Shown here: positions 1 through 11,495 of the stretch, piece after piece | Layout: the number at the start of each line of letters is the position of its first letter | Numbering within the stretch: position 1 is the first letter of the stretch | Notes under the pieces: generated by a model | The model's database searches: none | The model's input: the letters and a program-made list of their open reading frames with translations, nothing else | Told to the model about the DNA's origin: nothing | DNA from: Heterodera schachtii | Lineage: Eukaryota > Nematoda > Chromadorea > Rhabditida > Heteroderidae | Direction: 5' to 3' | NCBI GenBank assembly: GCA_023374025.1 | Contig: SIJG01000008.1 | Coordinates: 2,306,057-2,370,056, forward strand | Length of the DNA: 64,000 nucleotides | Position numbers and translations under genes: made by a program

Positions 1-895
1 CCCATATTATTGTTAAACTGATTATTATCACTATTTTTTTTATTAGATGTATTAACCTATCTATGATTTGATTAGATTTAATTCAATCCAATTTCTTTTT
101 TTGAAAAAAAGAATGATCAAAGATGGATCACATGACAGGAACCAACAACAAAAAACAAAAGAAAAGTAAGAAAAGCTGTTCCGTGAAATAATTATTGAAC
201 AATTAATTATGTAATTGCTGTGCTAATTGCTCCTTCAATTAGCACACTAATTATTAGTCAATTGCGTCCGCTTCGTTTGTTACGCCATCACAATTCTTTT
301 GCTTTCAAGCGATGGGAAGCATATTTGACGGTGAATGAACGTAACATAGTGAACAGCGTTATATTGGATGAGATAAAGCCAAAGAATGCCCCCAGGGAAA
401 AAGCAAAATTGCCGTACAATTAAGCGAAGTCAGTCTTAAAGCCAAAACGACTCAGCTAAATATCACTTGTTGGACGATGCAATAGACATATGCTAAATCG
501 TAAAAATCAGCTTCATCAAAACCTACATTCAATTTATGCTCTATTCATAAAATATTCACATATAATAATATGCATAAAAATGAGTGATGAGTGATATGAG
601 GGGCATGTGCATAAAATAATTTTAACAAAAGTATTCCAAATATTTGTGCGATAAATAAACTGATGAAATGAAGTGGAATTCGGTTAGAATATATAAATGT
701 TATAATGTTAGAAAATTAAAAATATAGAAATCAATTTTTATATAGTATTAATTTGCCCATGGGTTGAATTTGGCCCAATCTGGGGAAAACAATCACCGGC
801 GAGTTCACTTACTGGCGAAATCAAATACAGACGCCGAAAAAAAAAGAAATAGTTCACTGGCGAAATCACTCACTGGCGAAACATAGCGCCATTAC
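1..895. other. Intergenic, contains a dispersed repeat copy
   Basis: I see no convincing gene here. Positions about 1-270 and 430-600 resemble the reverse complement of about 43040-43440, sharing for example the stretches around TTGTTAAACTGATTATTA, TTAATTATGTAATTGC and ATATCACTTGTTGG. The stretch 270-430 has no counterpart there. A short open frame at 220-423 covers part of this repeat and is not supported as a gene. From 780 to 890 the words CACTGGCGAAATCA and similar repeat a few times. Confidence 0.6.
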
Positions 896-1449
896 TAGGG
901 CTTCTTTTTTTAGGCACAAAAAATCGCGAAATAGGCACCTAAAAAGGCAGAAAAAATCGCAAAATAGGCATCAAATAGGCACAAAAACCCTCAAATAGGC
1001 ACTAAAATAGGCAAAAAAAATTTTTTATTAATGCTTTTTAGGTAGCAAAACACGTAAAAATTAATCAAAAAACTTATTTTGCCCATATTTCAATTGTTTT
1101 AAAGTTATTTTCGATAAAATAATTTTTAAACCAAAAATTTTTATTAAGAAAAAATAATTGAATTTTGAGGATCAATTTTTGTGAAATTTTTTTATTCTTA
1201 TGGGTGTATTTTCTAAAAAAATTTTCAAGTCGCTTCTTAGGGGTGTATTTTTCATTTTTATTCCATTTTTGTTATGGATTTTTCCGAAAATTCTGAAAAA
1301 AGCGCCAAAAATGGCGAAATAGGCGCAAAAATAGGCATTATAAAAGTCATCGTAGACACCCCAAACAAAGCGGAAAACGCGTTTTTCGTGTTTATCTGTG
1401 CGTATTAAGTGCCCAAAAATTAGGCATTTGCCTAAAAAAAGAAGCCCTA
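896..1449. mobile_element. hAT-like MITE with TAGGGCTTC ends
   Basis: The element begins TAGGGCTTCTTTTTTTAGGC and ends with its inverse complement (GCCTAAAAAAAGAAGCCCTA). The 8 bases on each side, GCCATTAC and ATAATTAC, agree at five positions, which fits a decayed 8-bp target duplication as made by hAT transposons. No transposase frame is visible, so it would be non-autonomous. The interior is built of repeated TAGGCAC words. Related interior sequence occurs inverted at about 29750-30000 and in the element at 51404-52009. Confidence 0.7.
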
Positions 1450-1804
1450 ATAATTACATATTAGGGTAACACAGGCCCGGGTATTTAGGCAAAAAAACTC
1501 CTATGAAAATGGCAAATTTTGAAAAATTCCGAGTCGGTGCCCTTCATCTCTAAAAAATCTTAAGGCTTATCGCTCGAACAAAAACTCAAAAAAAATTTTT
1601 TTTGTCTAAGTTCGAAGCCCAAACATTTGAAGTGTGAAGTTACAAGAAGTTTTTTGAACAAATTCCCATCTTTGTGCATCAATCCAGAAAAAAACAAGAA
1701 TTTTTAGTACAAAATTGGTCAATCAATACAGTAAAAAACACAATCGATAATTTGTCTGTCGTCTTTCTCTCCCTCTCTCTGTTTGCTCCTCCATTCTGTC
1801 ACGT

Positions 1805-3237
1805 CTACTGTTGCTGCTGCTGCTTGCGCTGCTGCTCCAACTCGGCCATGCACTCGCGCACCAACAGCCGCGCCTGCACAATGTCACGCTTCAGGCGTTC
1901 CTGCGCGTTGCGGTTCGCGTTGTACGTGGGGCCTGTTTGGGTGTGAAACAAATTTAGGAACATGTCATGGTTCTGAAAATTGTAATAACCTCCATAAAAT
2001 TGGGTAACCCTTGGAAAATTGGTGTCCAGACGAAAAAAAAATTCCACTTTTTCTAGGATAAAAAATTTTGATGAAAAACCAAATTTTTATTTTGTTTTTT
2101 TTTTTTTTAAATTTCCCGGCTGGGCATCAATTCTGAAAGATTACAAAAAATTGAAACAAATTTTGCAAAAAGTCTGGCATCGAATTGAGTTATAGCCCAC
2201 CCTCTAGATTTTTTTTTGAAGGGAGTTAGCAATTTTTCATTGGATAGAGAATTCCGTTGGTTTTCGGGGTCGCTGGTCACTAAAAAATTTATCAAAAATT
2301 CTATAATGGGATTTCTGTTTTTTTTTTTCTACGGAAAAAAATGAAAATGTGTCTTTTTTGTCGAAAAAAGCATGTAAAACTTTCAAATTCCCCCAAAAAA
2401 AAATTTTACGGATGACACGGCCCAATTCGTCGATGAACAGCAACAGTTGCTGGTACTTGCTGCCCGGCATGTTCTGGTGCGGCGCGCTCACATGGTATTG
2501 GGGTAAGGAAGCGGTGCCCACCGAAGGAGCGGCGATAGCGGAGGAAGAAACTTCAAATAGACAACCAATTTTGAAGGGGTAGTAGGCTAATTTAAAAAAC
2601 GGAAAACAAAACTTCCCCCCCCCCTCCGAAATGAAAAATTTAAAAGAAACATAGGTTTTTGGCGAAAAATTTTCTCCTCGGCGGCGAAAATTAAAAAAAA
2701 ACTAAAAAATTTTTGGATTTTTTGGCCCGAAGAGCAAAAAAAAAAAGTTTTCGAGTTACCCCCTCCGAAAATTTTTTTTTTAACCAAAATTGGATTACTC
2801 ATACTCGCGTACTGAAACGGAGGACGTGCCGATTCTATTTTCTACAAAAATGAGCCGTCCAATTCAGTCCCATAGTGATATGAAAAAAAATCGTTAAATT
2901 TTATAGTGGGAAACATCCTAGCTTTGGTTCAGGTATCTCCAAAAATAGGCCACTGGGTCATTCCAAACATCCAGGCTCTCCAAGCTTAATTTAAAAATTT
3001 CACTTTGCTATGGCCATTTTTCCGGCAATTTCAGTACCCAAAATATTTTTCAAAAATTTGTAATGTTATCTATGTGCCTGTTTGTTGCTGCTGTTGCTGT
3101 TGCTGCACTTGGTTCGCGATGGTTGCTGCGTGTTGTTGGACAATTTTTGCATTGCTAACGCAGCGGTGGCGGCGGCGGCGGCACTGCTGCTCGCCGCTGC
3201 TGGTCACCGGCGGCGGCTTTTCGTCCGCACTTTCCAT
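1805..3237 (-). CDS. Small Q-rich protein, three exons, unrecognised
   Basis: The model has exons at 3237-3078, 2550-2410 and 1932-1805. They join in frame to a 142-residue protein ending in a TAG. It starts MESADEKPPPVTSSGEQQ, has a run of glutamines around residue 45-53, then a Ser/Ala/Pro linker. The C-terminal half is predicted helical (QQLLLFIDELGRVIR, then NAQERLKRDIVQARLLVREC) and ends in a second poly-Q tail. No membrane segment or signal peptide is visible. The first intron would use a GC donor (CAG|GCACAT); the second uses GT. Size, Q-rich ends and helices recall small nuclear transcription cofactors such as Mediator subunits, but I cannot assign it. An inverted-repeat element at about 2000-2145 lies in the second intron. 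Confidence 0.6.
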
Positions 3238-3516
3238 GGCTCAACAATTTTTGTTGTTATTTTTTTTAATTCCTTAACGATTTTTGAAATGTATCACATA
3301 ATTATGATAAAAACAAATTTTTTTTTATTAAAATAACTATTTAATATTTGAAAATTTTAAATCGATATTTTTTGCCCATGGGCAGAAAAATTAAATTTTT
3401 TACATGAAAAGGAAAGAAGCACAATTTGTGTATATAAAAAAAGAGGAACGCATAATACATACTTAACCATATTATAAACAAATGACAAATTTGAGAAAAG
3501 CTCGGGGTCTTTTAAA

Positions 3517-6500
3517 TTAAATGTCGGCAAATGCCACAAAATCGCAAGGCGTGCCGTCGTCGCCATCGCCAGCAGCAGCAAACATTCCGGCAATGCCGCC
3601 GTTGTCGCGCGAGCCGTCGTCCGCGTGCCCATGCGGCATTTGTCGTTGTTGCCGTCCCGCGGGGGAATGTTGCTGAAGCGCGTGCGCATTTGAAAAGGTG
3701 GCGAAGCGTCGGTTCCACCCGGTTGCTGATTGTGAGCCACTTGGCACAATGCCAACCGGAAGATGGACCTGTGGAAATGGAGTTGGAGAACTTCCAAAAA
3801 AAAAAAAAATTTTTTTTTGAACAAATTTTGTCTAAATTTTTGATTTTAAGTGAAAAAAAGCGGTGCAATATTTTGAGCAAAAAAGAGCACCTAAACTTAA
3901 CTAATACCACAAAAAAAAAAAATTTATATTCACCAGGTATTGCACGGATATGAACTCGGAATTCCGATTTCCGAAAATTTTTTTGGGCCTCGGAATGCCA
4001 TCCCTGGTACACATTAATTTTTTCAAAAATTTGCCTGTCGTTATTTAATTTTTAAAAATTACACGAGCTGGTATGCCAAGCTCAGTGCACCGCTGGAAAT
4101 TGGACAATTGTTTCTGAATGAGTTCGGCCTCCAAAATTTGCAGCTCAATTTTCTGTTTGTTCCAATCAAAGTGTGCCAAATTATGCTGCTGCTGCAGCTC
4201 TTCATCATTCAAAATGTCGTCCTCCACCGATTGGCTACGCTTTAAAATGGACAATTTAAATTTTATAAAAATTCAATTTTAATTGCTTTTATTGCAAGAC
4301 AACAGTATGTGGCAAGGATGGCACGGAATTTCGAAAATTTGGGGTCGGAATCGGAAAAACTATTGGGCCTCGGAATTCCGACTTCCGAAAAATTTTTGGG
4401 CCTCTGCCTCTGAATTCCGATTTCCAAAAATATTTTGGAGCCTTGGAATACCATCCCTGGTATTTGCCCCCTAAGAACGTCTTTTCTAAATTTGTTTCAA
4501 GTATCAGAGGGGTAATTAAACAAAATTTTTACATTTTTTTTTTGGTTTTTTCCGGACACATTTTTTCCACCCTCCGCATGCTGGTTTTTTCATTTTTTCC
4601 TATTATTAGGCCTTCAAAACTTTGATAGGACCATTTTCTGTTGTGCTGATGTTGATGGCATCATTTCCGTGGTCGTAACCCGGCGTCGAAATGGGATAAC
4701 AATTGGCGTCCGTTCTTCCACTAACGCAGTGCCAACCGCCTCCGGCATCATTCCATCAAAAATGCCCTCTTGCGAATGGTCAAAAATGCCTGATTCGGCA
4801 GCCAACCGGTGCAATTTGCTGTGCTCTTTAAAAAATTTTCCATTATTTTTTGTATAAAAATGCCATTTCGAAATAAGTTTTCCACTCCCATCCTGGCGGG
4901 GGATGTAAAAAACTCAGTGCATCCCAAATAGTCACCCGGAGCTTTTATAGACTAAAAAATTTGAAAAAAATTTCAATAAGGTATTCGGTAACCCCCCCCC
5001 CCCCCCAAATAAAGCCCCCTTCCTCTGCCCATCTCTCGCCCCCCCCCGTTTTTTTGAATTAAACAAAATCGGGGCCACATTTTAGGGATGGATTTTAGGG
5101 GAGTGGGGACCATTCTGGGGTACATTGAGGCCTTTAATTTTTTGCATTACCCCCCCCCCCCCCCCGTTTTTTTTTTAAATTAAAAATCGTCGCCAGATTT
5201 TTTAGGGATGGATTTCAGGGGTGTGAAAATTGAGGCCCTTAAATTTTTTTTTGCATTTAAATATCTTATGCTTGTTCGGCTTTTGGTGCTCAATTCTTTG
5301 GCACAGATGAGGCACCGGACTTTGGCCACCAATGTGCCATCTCTGACAATTTGCTCAAAACATTTGCCATATTTGCCGCCCCCGTGCCATGGAATCGCTT
5401 CCTTTCCCTCCTCTTCCTCCTCCTCATCATCATTATCATTATCACCATCATTAGCATTGTTGTTGGTGGTGGTGGTGGAAATGAACAATTCATTGTCACT
5501 TCCATCCTCAAAATCGGAAAATTTGCCACCACCTTCCGCCGCTGAGGTTGCCGATGATTGCTGCAATTTCTGATTGGTGTGGTGCACTGTAAAGGGGGGG
5601 GGGGGGGGGAATTATCTATTTGTTGAAAATTTGTTGCCAAACAATTAGTTTCAAATCCGGGCAATGATTTTTTTTTTTGTAAATTCGATTATGCTTTCAA
5701 TGCCCTCCCTCCCCCCTTTGGGCAAAAGTCCGGGATTCGTGATACTACGATTCTGGTAAAACCCTCATTTTTAGGGTAAAACAAATTCTTAGAAGTTTTG
5801 CTACGTTTGTCCGGTACTTGTTAATTATCTGCGTCGATTAAAAAAAAATTTTTTTTTTTTAATAAATGTGTTTTAGGGGATTTCATGGTCAGGAAAACTG
5901 ATTCTGGCATCTATTTTGACCCAATTCGAACCCCGAACCCGGATTCGAAAAAAAGGAAAATCCAATTTTTATAAAAAAAATTCACATTTTATACATAAAA
6001 TCGCTTCACTATGCCACGACGAGACTCGTATAACCAAAAAAAGGCCACGACGACGACTCGCATAACGAAAAAAATGCCACGACCACGACTCGTACAACCA
6101 AAAAAAGGCCACGACTCAATTTCGTGTATAAAGATTTTGACTTTTTTGTTCGAACCCGGGTTTTGGGTTCGAATTGGGTCAAAATAGATGCCAGAATCGG
6201 TTTTCCTGCCATGAAAACCCCTAAAACAAGTTTATTTCAAAAAATTTTTTTTTAAATCTGGACGCAGATAATTAACAAGTACCGTTTGTCCTTTATTTGA
6301 AATTTTTTTGCAAACCATTCTCTGCTGCTGCTTCTTCCCCAACTGTTGATGTTGAGGCTGCCATTTGCATGTCATGTGAACTCGAGGCTGTTTTTTTGAA
6401 AATTATTTATTTTTTTAAAGAAAAGAAAACGAGGCAGGGTCATTATTGTCCAAATGATGACTCAAGAAATTTCTTTGTTGCGAATTTTTTGTCTCGATTT

Positions 6501-8497
6501 AAAAATTTTTAATTTGTTTTTTACGACCCTGGCCCACTGCCATGATCAAATTCATGAATTTTGCGACTTTTCATAATTAGAAACCGATCATAGCCCTATA
6601 ATTCGTGAAAAATTTCACACCCGAGCCTCAGCAATAGTTCAAAACCAAAGTCCATCCATTCAGCAGGGCTGGACGTTTAAGCAAATTTATGTATGTCAAT
6701 TCTCATTAAAAGCACCGTAATTATGGGTAATTAAATCCCCAAATTTCTCTCATTTTTCCCCCAAATGTTTTTTTCACTTGCAAATGCTCCTCCATATGCT
6801 TTTTCTAATGGCTTATTATTGCTTTTGCTGTTGTTATTGTTGTTGAACAGCAGTTTGTCCACTCTTTGCCTCTCGTCTTGCAAAAATTGTTCGCGCTGCT
6901 TGAAAAGGTGGGGATGATGCTTTTTCAGGTGGAATGACAGCACATTGGTGCTCCGCGATGCGTTCAACGTTTTGATGTACGGACAGCCTTCCACCTTACA
7001 TTTTGCTGTCGAATTGCCAAATCGGTCAAAATAATACCACCAATTTCCGGGATTTTTTGTTTTAGTCATTTTGCCTGTTGATCAGATGTGATAATTTAAA
7101 AATATTAAATGAAATATGATATAAATATAGGAATAAAATTGTTTTTTTGGAAAAAAAAACAAATTAAAAAAAGTGCAATAAAATAAGAAATAAGTCGTAA
7201 AAATTTATCGTTTTTTTTTGTTGTTGGGGTAACTGTTCGTTCAACAAGCCCAATTTCACAATTACACGGAAAGCATGAAAAAATTTATAAACCCCGTAAT
7301 TACGGGAACCCGAAATTGACACGTAATTATGGCCAAAAACATATGGCCCAGCCCTGCTGATGACTGGTCTCTATACAACTTAACAAATGGTAGTAATGGT
7401 AAAAACCCAATCGTATTGCCGCGACCCGTGCCATTTTTCGACAAAACATCGTTTCGTTACCGTTTTTTTTGTCCAAAAACAGGGTAATACTGGAGAATTG
7501 GTGTCCCGACGAAAAATAAAGTTAAGAATTTTCTTTACATTTTTTCTAGGCTAAAAAAATACGCTGATCACGAATCCGAGCTCGGATTTTACAAAAGCAT
7601 TGATTTTTTCTATGCTTTTTCATCATGTAACAAGATTTTTAATAAAATTTTTCATATAAGGAAAACTTGAAAACATGTATTTTGGGGTTTTCAGAGTCGC
7701 TGAACACGAATATGACCTTAGTTTTGGCCAATTCCGGATCCCGGAGCCGAATTCGGACAAAAAGTCGAGAATTCAAAACCCATTTTAGTTGTGAGAATTT
7801 TGAATTCGACTTTTGTTCGAGTTCGGGTCCGGGATTCGAAATTAGTCAAAATTAATGTCAGATTCGTGATCAGCAGCCCAGAAAACCCCCACAAATATGT
7901 TTTAACAACTTTCAGAAAAGAAAAAATTCTAAATTATTTTTTGCCGGGACACCAATTCTCCAGTATTACCAAAAACGGTATACGATTTGGCCAAGTACGA
8001 ATTGGGGCATCATCCTTATGTAAAATCCCCCTGCAATTTGTCGTACCAAAAAGCTGTTGGTGTAGTTGTTGCAACGGCGGTTCTTCCACCTTTACTCCTC
8101 CAACACCATTACAATTATGATTATTCATTTGATACAGTTGCTGCTGATGTGCCGCAACAATGGCGCCGTTTTCGGCATTTCCATTTGCCGCCGACATGGC
8201 AATTTGTTGCTGCTCCATTTGCCGATGTTTGTTGTTGTCAATGTGCGATTTGACCGCTGAAATGCCCATTGTTTGCACATTGATGTCCTTCTCACAATAG
8301 GCACAGTAAAAAAAGCCGTTGCCCTTTTTGCTGCGCCGAACAAATGCGTATTGGTGTTGCCATGCCGGATTAAATGAGCATTTGCGACGCATTTTCATGG
8401 CCGCCGATGGCAACAACATTTTTTTGTGATGTTTTGTTGGGGATGGCATCAACATTTTGTGGTTTTGTTCTGCTGACGCTGAAGATGGCGTTAACAT
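3517..8497 (-). CDS. BED-type zinc-finger protein with three finger modules
   Basis: I join six exons: 8497-8047, 7074-6778, 5586-5272, 4825-4632, 4239-4063 and 3768-3517. They total 1686 bases, one open frame of 561 residues plus stop, with all phases consistent. Three BED-like zinc-binding modules are visible: residues about 65-90 (YCAYC, then KSHIDNNKH), about 160-205 (WWYYFDRFGN, CKVEGC, then FHLKKHH) and about 315-360 (VRCLICAKEL, then KHSKLH). An acidic, Asn-rich linker precedes the third. The fifth exon encodes a charged helix (QKIELQILEAELIQKQL). The exon 3 donor would be GC. The start follows ACTCAG|AGAATG, a plausible trans-splice acceptor. BED fingers bind DNA and are typical of hAT transposases and proteins domesticated from them, so a nuclear DNA-binding role is inferred. 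Exons 1 and 2 are duplicated at 9.4-11.0 kb. Confidence 0.7.
5060..5260. repeat. Tandem pair of about 105 bp with poly-C runs
   Basis: Two adjacent copies carry TTAGGGATGGATTT(T/C)AGGGG followed by GAGGCC(T/C)TTAAATTTTTTGCAT and are separated by runs of C. They lie in the intron after the third exon of the zinc-finger gene. A longer third-exon frame reading into the second copy is probably spurious. Confidence 0.6.
5813..6283. mobile_element. Foldback MITE, GGTACTTG tips, 8-bp target duplication
   Basis: The left end reads GGTACTTGTTAATTATCTGC and the right end is its inverse complement. Perfect 8-bp flanking duplications GTTTGTCC lie at 5805-5812 and 6284-6291. The arms are about 150 bp long, including GATTCTGGCATCTATTTTGA and its inverse. 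The centre (about 6005-6115) holds three imperfect copies of a unit of about 40 bp, CCACGACGACGACTCGCATAAC-like (varying by unit). There is no coding potential. It sits in the intron before the third exon of the zinc-finger gene. Confidence 0.85.
6661..7359. mobile_element. Inverted-repeat element enclosing a BED-finger exon
   Basis: The inverted ends CAGCAGGGCTGG and CCAGCCCTGCTG enclose the second exon of the zinc-finger gene. Internal words CCGTAATTA(C/T)GGG and ACGTAATTATGG repeat near both ends. hAT elements often have CAGGG-type tips, and their transposases start with a BED finger, so this exon may descend from a hAT element. I found no clear 8-bp flanking duplication. The second copy lies at about 9338-10044 because the whole region is duplicated. 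Confidence 0.5.
7483..7970. mobile_element. Foldback MITE, GGTAATACTGG tips, present in copy A only
   Basis: The left end is GGTAATACTGGAGAATTGG and the right end is its inverse complement. The flanks AAAAACAG (7475-7482) and AAAAACGG (7971-7978) form an 8-bp duplication with one mismatch. The corresponding site in copy B (about 10490) lacks the insert, an empty-site comparison that supports real insertion. The interior contains GGGGTTTTCAGAGTCGCTGA and its inverse, shared with other foldback elements in the window. Confidence 0.85.
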
Positions 8498-8980
8498 TCT
8501 CTGAGTTTTATATTTGTCTTAAATTTTTCGGAAATTTTTGAAAAAAATAAATTAGTGGACGGCAAAATGAAGATACCTAGCCTTTTCTTATCTATCTTGG
8601 TCTCTAAAATTTTCATTATCCAAAGACAACAGAAATGATGAATGAAAGTACGTGTAAAAGCGGCCCGGGTTCGTCCTTGAATAATAAGGACCGTCCTTGA
8701 AAAAAAAATCCATAAAAATTTGGCATTATATTTTATATATAATTTTTAAAAATTTAATTTGCGTTCGTGCTCTCGGGACTGGGATTTTTTGTTTAAGCTT
8801 TGTCCACAATCTATTTTCAATAATTTCCAAAGTATCAGCGGCTTCTATTCCAAAAAGCCAAACATTATTCATTTTTAAGGGCAAGAAATATTGTTTTTAT
8901 TCAAAAACCCTTCCCCCAATTTTGTGCGCCTTGCGAAAACTTCTTTTCATTGAATGCTTAGACGGTTGTTGACCAACTTT
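8498..8980. promoter_or_regulatory. Divergent intergenic region, copy A
   Basis: This interval lies between the zinc-finger start codon (minus) and a duplicated PUS1 exon 1 (plus). It is almost identical to 11012-11495. In copy A only the zinc-finger gene runs on to a full gene. The role as a shared, bidirectional promoter is inferred from position; I see no diagnostic motif. Confidence 0.45.
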
Positions 8981-9025
8981 ATGCAAATGATGGCCAAAGA
9001 GACACGGAAACGGACCGCCGCCGAG
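8981..9025 (+). pseudogene. Orphan copy of PUS1 exon 1
   Basis: This exon-length stretch encodes the same 15 residues as the first PUS1 exon at 11496-11540 (starts MQMMAKETRKRTAAE) and keeps its GT donor. The next downstream plus-strand PUS1 exon is about 2.9 kb away, with the true exon 1 in between. It is either an inactive relic of the duplication or an alternative first exon. Confidence 0.6.
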
Positions 9026-9450
9026 GTGATTATGAGTCATTGCCCATTAAATATTTAAAAAAATTTCTAGAAAAATTTTTTTTTGTTTTCCTCCCCTCCT
9101 TCATTCTCTAAAATTTTTTATCGGCTAGACAAAGATTTGTTCGATTTTCTTTGTTGCGAATTTTTTGTCTCGATTTAAAAATTTTAATTTGTATTTTACG
9201 ACCCTGGAACCCACTGCCATGATCAAATTCCTGAATTTTGCGACTTTTCATAATTAGAAACCGATCATAGCCCTATAATTCGTGAAAAATTTCACACCCG
9301 AGCCTCAGCAATAGTTCAAAACAAAAGTCCATCCATTCAGCAGGGCTGGACGTTTAAGCAAATTATATGTCAATTCTCATTAAAAGCGCCGTAATTATGG
9401 GTAATTAAATCCCCAAATTTCTCTCATTTTCCCCCAAATGTTTTTTTCAC

Positions 9451-11011
9451 TTGCAAATGCTCCTCCATATGCTTTTTCTAATGGCTTATTATTGCTTTTG
9501 CTGTTGTTATTGTTGTTGAACAGCAGTTTGTCCACTCTTTGCCTCTCGTCTTGCAAAAATTGTTCGCGCTGCTTGAAAAGGTGGGGATGATGCTTTTTCA
9601 GGTGGAATGACAGCACATTGGTGCTCCGCGATGCGTTCAACGTTTTGATGTACGGACAGCCTTCCACCTTACATTTTGCTGTCGAATTGCCAAATCGGTC
9701 AAAATAATACCACCAATTTCCGGGATTTTTTGTTTTAGTCATTTTGCCTGTTGATCAGATGTGATAATTTAAAAATATTAAATGAATATGTTACATGAAG
9801 CATAGGAAAAGAGAAATTGTTTTGGAAAAAAAAACAAATTAAAAAAGTGCAATAAAATAAGAAATAGCCGTAAAATTTATCGTTTTTTTTTTAGTTGTTG
9901 GTGTTACATTGGTGACTGTTCTGTTCAACAAATTTCATTTTCACAATTACACGAAAAGCATGAAAAAATTTATAAAACCCGTAATTACGGGAACCCGAAA
10001 TTGACACGTAATTATGGCCAAAAACATATGGCCCAGCCCTGCTGATGACTGGTCTCTATACAACTTAACAAATGGGTAGATTAATTGCCGGAATAACACG
10101 TAATTACGGCATGTAAATTATGCATACAGCCGTGACCAATTTAATTGGTTACATCCAAGCCCTTTTATATACGTAATGGTGTAAAAATCCAATTCGTACT
10201 GTTTCCGGCAAAAAATCGTCATAACTTTAGTCAAAATCGACCAAATTTAACCTTCTTGGTATCATTCAATAGCCTTTAGGGTCTTCTTTATTTATATGAA
10301 TGCATAATTCAAGTAAATTCTATCAATGCTTCAAGAAAGTTAAGACGAATAATTGTAATAAAAAATTTTCGTCTATTTATTAATTTTAAAATTTTACAAG
10401 GAAATATGAAAAACCTTAAGGGCTATCGAATGATACCAAGAATGTTTAATTTTGTCAACTTTGACAAAAGTTATGCCGTTTTTTTGTCCAAAAACAGTAC
10501 GATTTGGCCCAATACGAGTCGGGGCTTCATCGTTATGTAATCCCATGCAATTTGTCGTACCAAAAAGCTGTTGGTGTAGTTGTTGCAACGGCGGTTCTTC
10601 CACCTTTACTCCTCCAACACCATTACAATTATGATTATTCATTTGATATTGCTGCTGCTGATGTGCCGCAACAATGGCGCCGTTTTCGGCATTTCCATTT
10701 GCCGCCGACATGGCAATTTGTTGCTGCTCCATTTGCCGATGTTTGTTGTTGTCAATGTGCGATTTGACCGCTGAAATGCCCATTGTTTGCACATTGATGT
10801 CCTTCTCACAATAGGCACAGTAAAAAAAGCCGTTGCCCTTTTTGCTGCGCCGAACAAATGCGTATTGGTGTTGCCATGCCGGATTAAATGAGCATTTGCG
10901 ACGCATTTTCATGGCCGCCGATGGCAACAACATTTTTTTGTGATGTTTTGTTGGGGATGGCATCAACATTTTGTGGTTTTGTTCTGCTGACGCTGAAGAT
11001 GGCGTTAACAT
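9451..11011 (-). pseudogene. Partial duplicate of the BED zinc-finger gene (exons 1-2)
   Basis: Exon 1 copy (11011-10561) and exon 2 copy (9747-9451) keep frame, splice sites and the first two finger modules. Differences from copy A are few. Exons 3-6 are missing; the next sequence downstream on this strand is copy A. If the second intron read across copy A it could still reach exon 3 at 5586 in phase, giving an alternative transcript. Otherwise the exon 2 frame runs to a stop at 9395 and gives a short two-finger protein. I therefore call it a truncated duplicate of uncertain activity. Confidence 0.65.
10205..10500. mobile_element. Foldback element, present in copy B only
   Basis: The arms are about 80 bp and inverted, containing TTCTTGGTATCATTC(A/G)ATAGCC and CATAACTTT(A/T)GTCAAA(A/G)T, with an AT-rich loop. 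No counterpart is found in copy A. The word TTGGTATCATTCGAWAGC recurs near 21430, 43950 and 50190, so this is a member of a dispersed family. Confidence 0.7.
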
Positions 11012-11495
11012 TCTCTGAGTTTTATATTTGTCTTAAATTTTTCGGAAATTTTTGAAAAAAATAAATTAGTGGACGGCAAAATGAAGATACCTAGCCTTTT
11101 CTTATCTATCTTGGTCTCTCAAATTTTCATTATCCAAAGACAACAGAAATGATGAATGAAAGTACGTGTAAAAGCGGCCCGGGTTCGTCCTTGAATAATA
11201 AGGACCGTCCTTGAAAAAAAAAATCCATAAAAATTTGGCATTATATTTTATATATAATTTTTAAAAATTTAATTTGCGTTCGTGCTCTCGGGACTGGGAT
11301 TTTTTGTTTAAGCTTTGTCCACAATCTATTTTCAATAATTTCCAAAGTATCAGCGGCTTCTATTCCAAAAAGCCAAACATTATTCATTTTTAAGGGCAAG
11401 AAATATTGTTTTTATTCAAAAACCCTTCCCCCAATTTTGTGCGCCTTGCGAAAACTTCTTTTCATTGAATGCTTAGACGGTTGTTGACCAACTTT
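11012..11495. promoter_or_regulatory. Divergent intergenic region, copy B (PUS1 promoter side)
   Basis: This is the near-identical partner of 8498-8980. It separates the truncated zinc-finger copy (minus) from PUS1 (plus), so it should contain the PUS1 promoter. The assignment rests on position only. Confidence 0.45.

Larger units (their letters stand above)
6471..9148. repeat. Direct duplication, copy A
   Basis: This copy is nearly identical to 9149-11658 over 6471-7385 and 7985-9148. It starts at TTCTTTGTTGCGAATTTTTT and ends at CAAAGATTTGTTCGATTTT; the end of A abuts the start of B. It carries zinc-finger exons 1 and 2 (minus), the divergent intergenic region and a copy of PUS1 exon 1 (plus). 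The middle differs because a foldback element at 7483-7970 is present only in A. High identity outside the insertions suggests a recent event. Confidence 0.85.
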
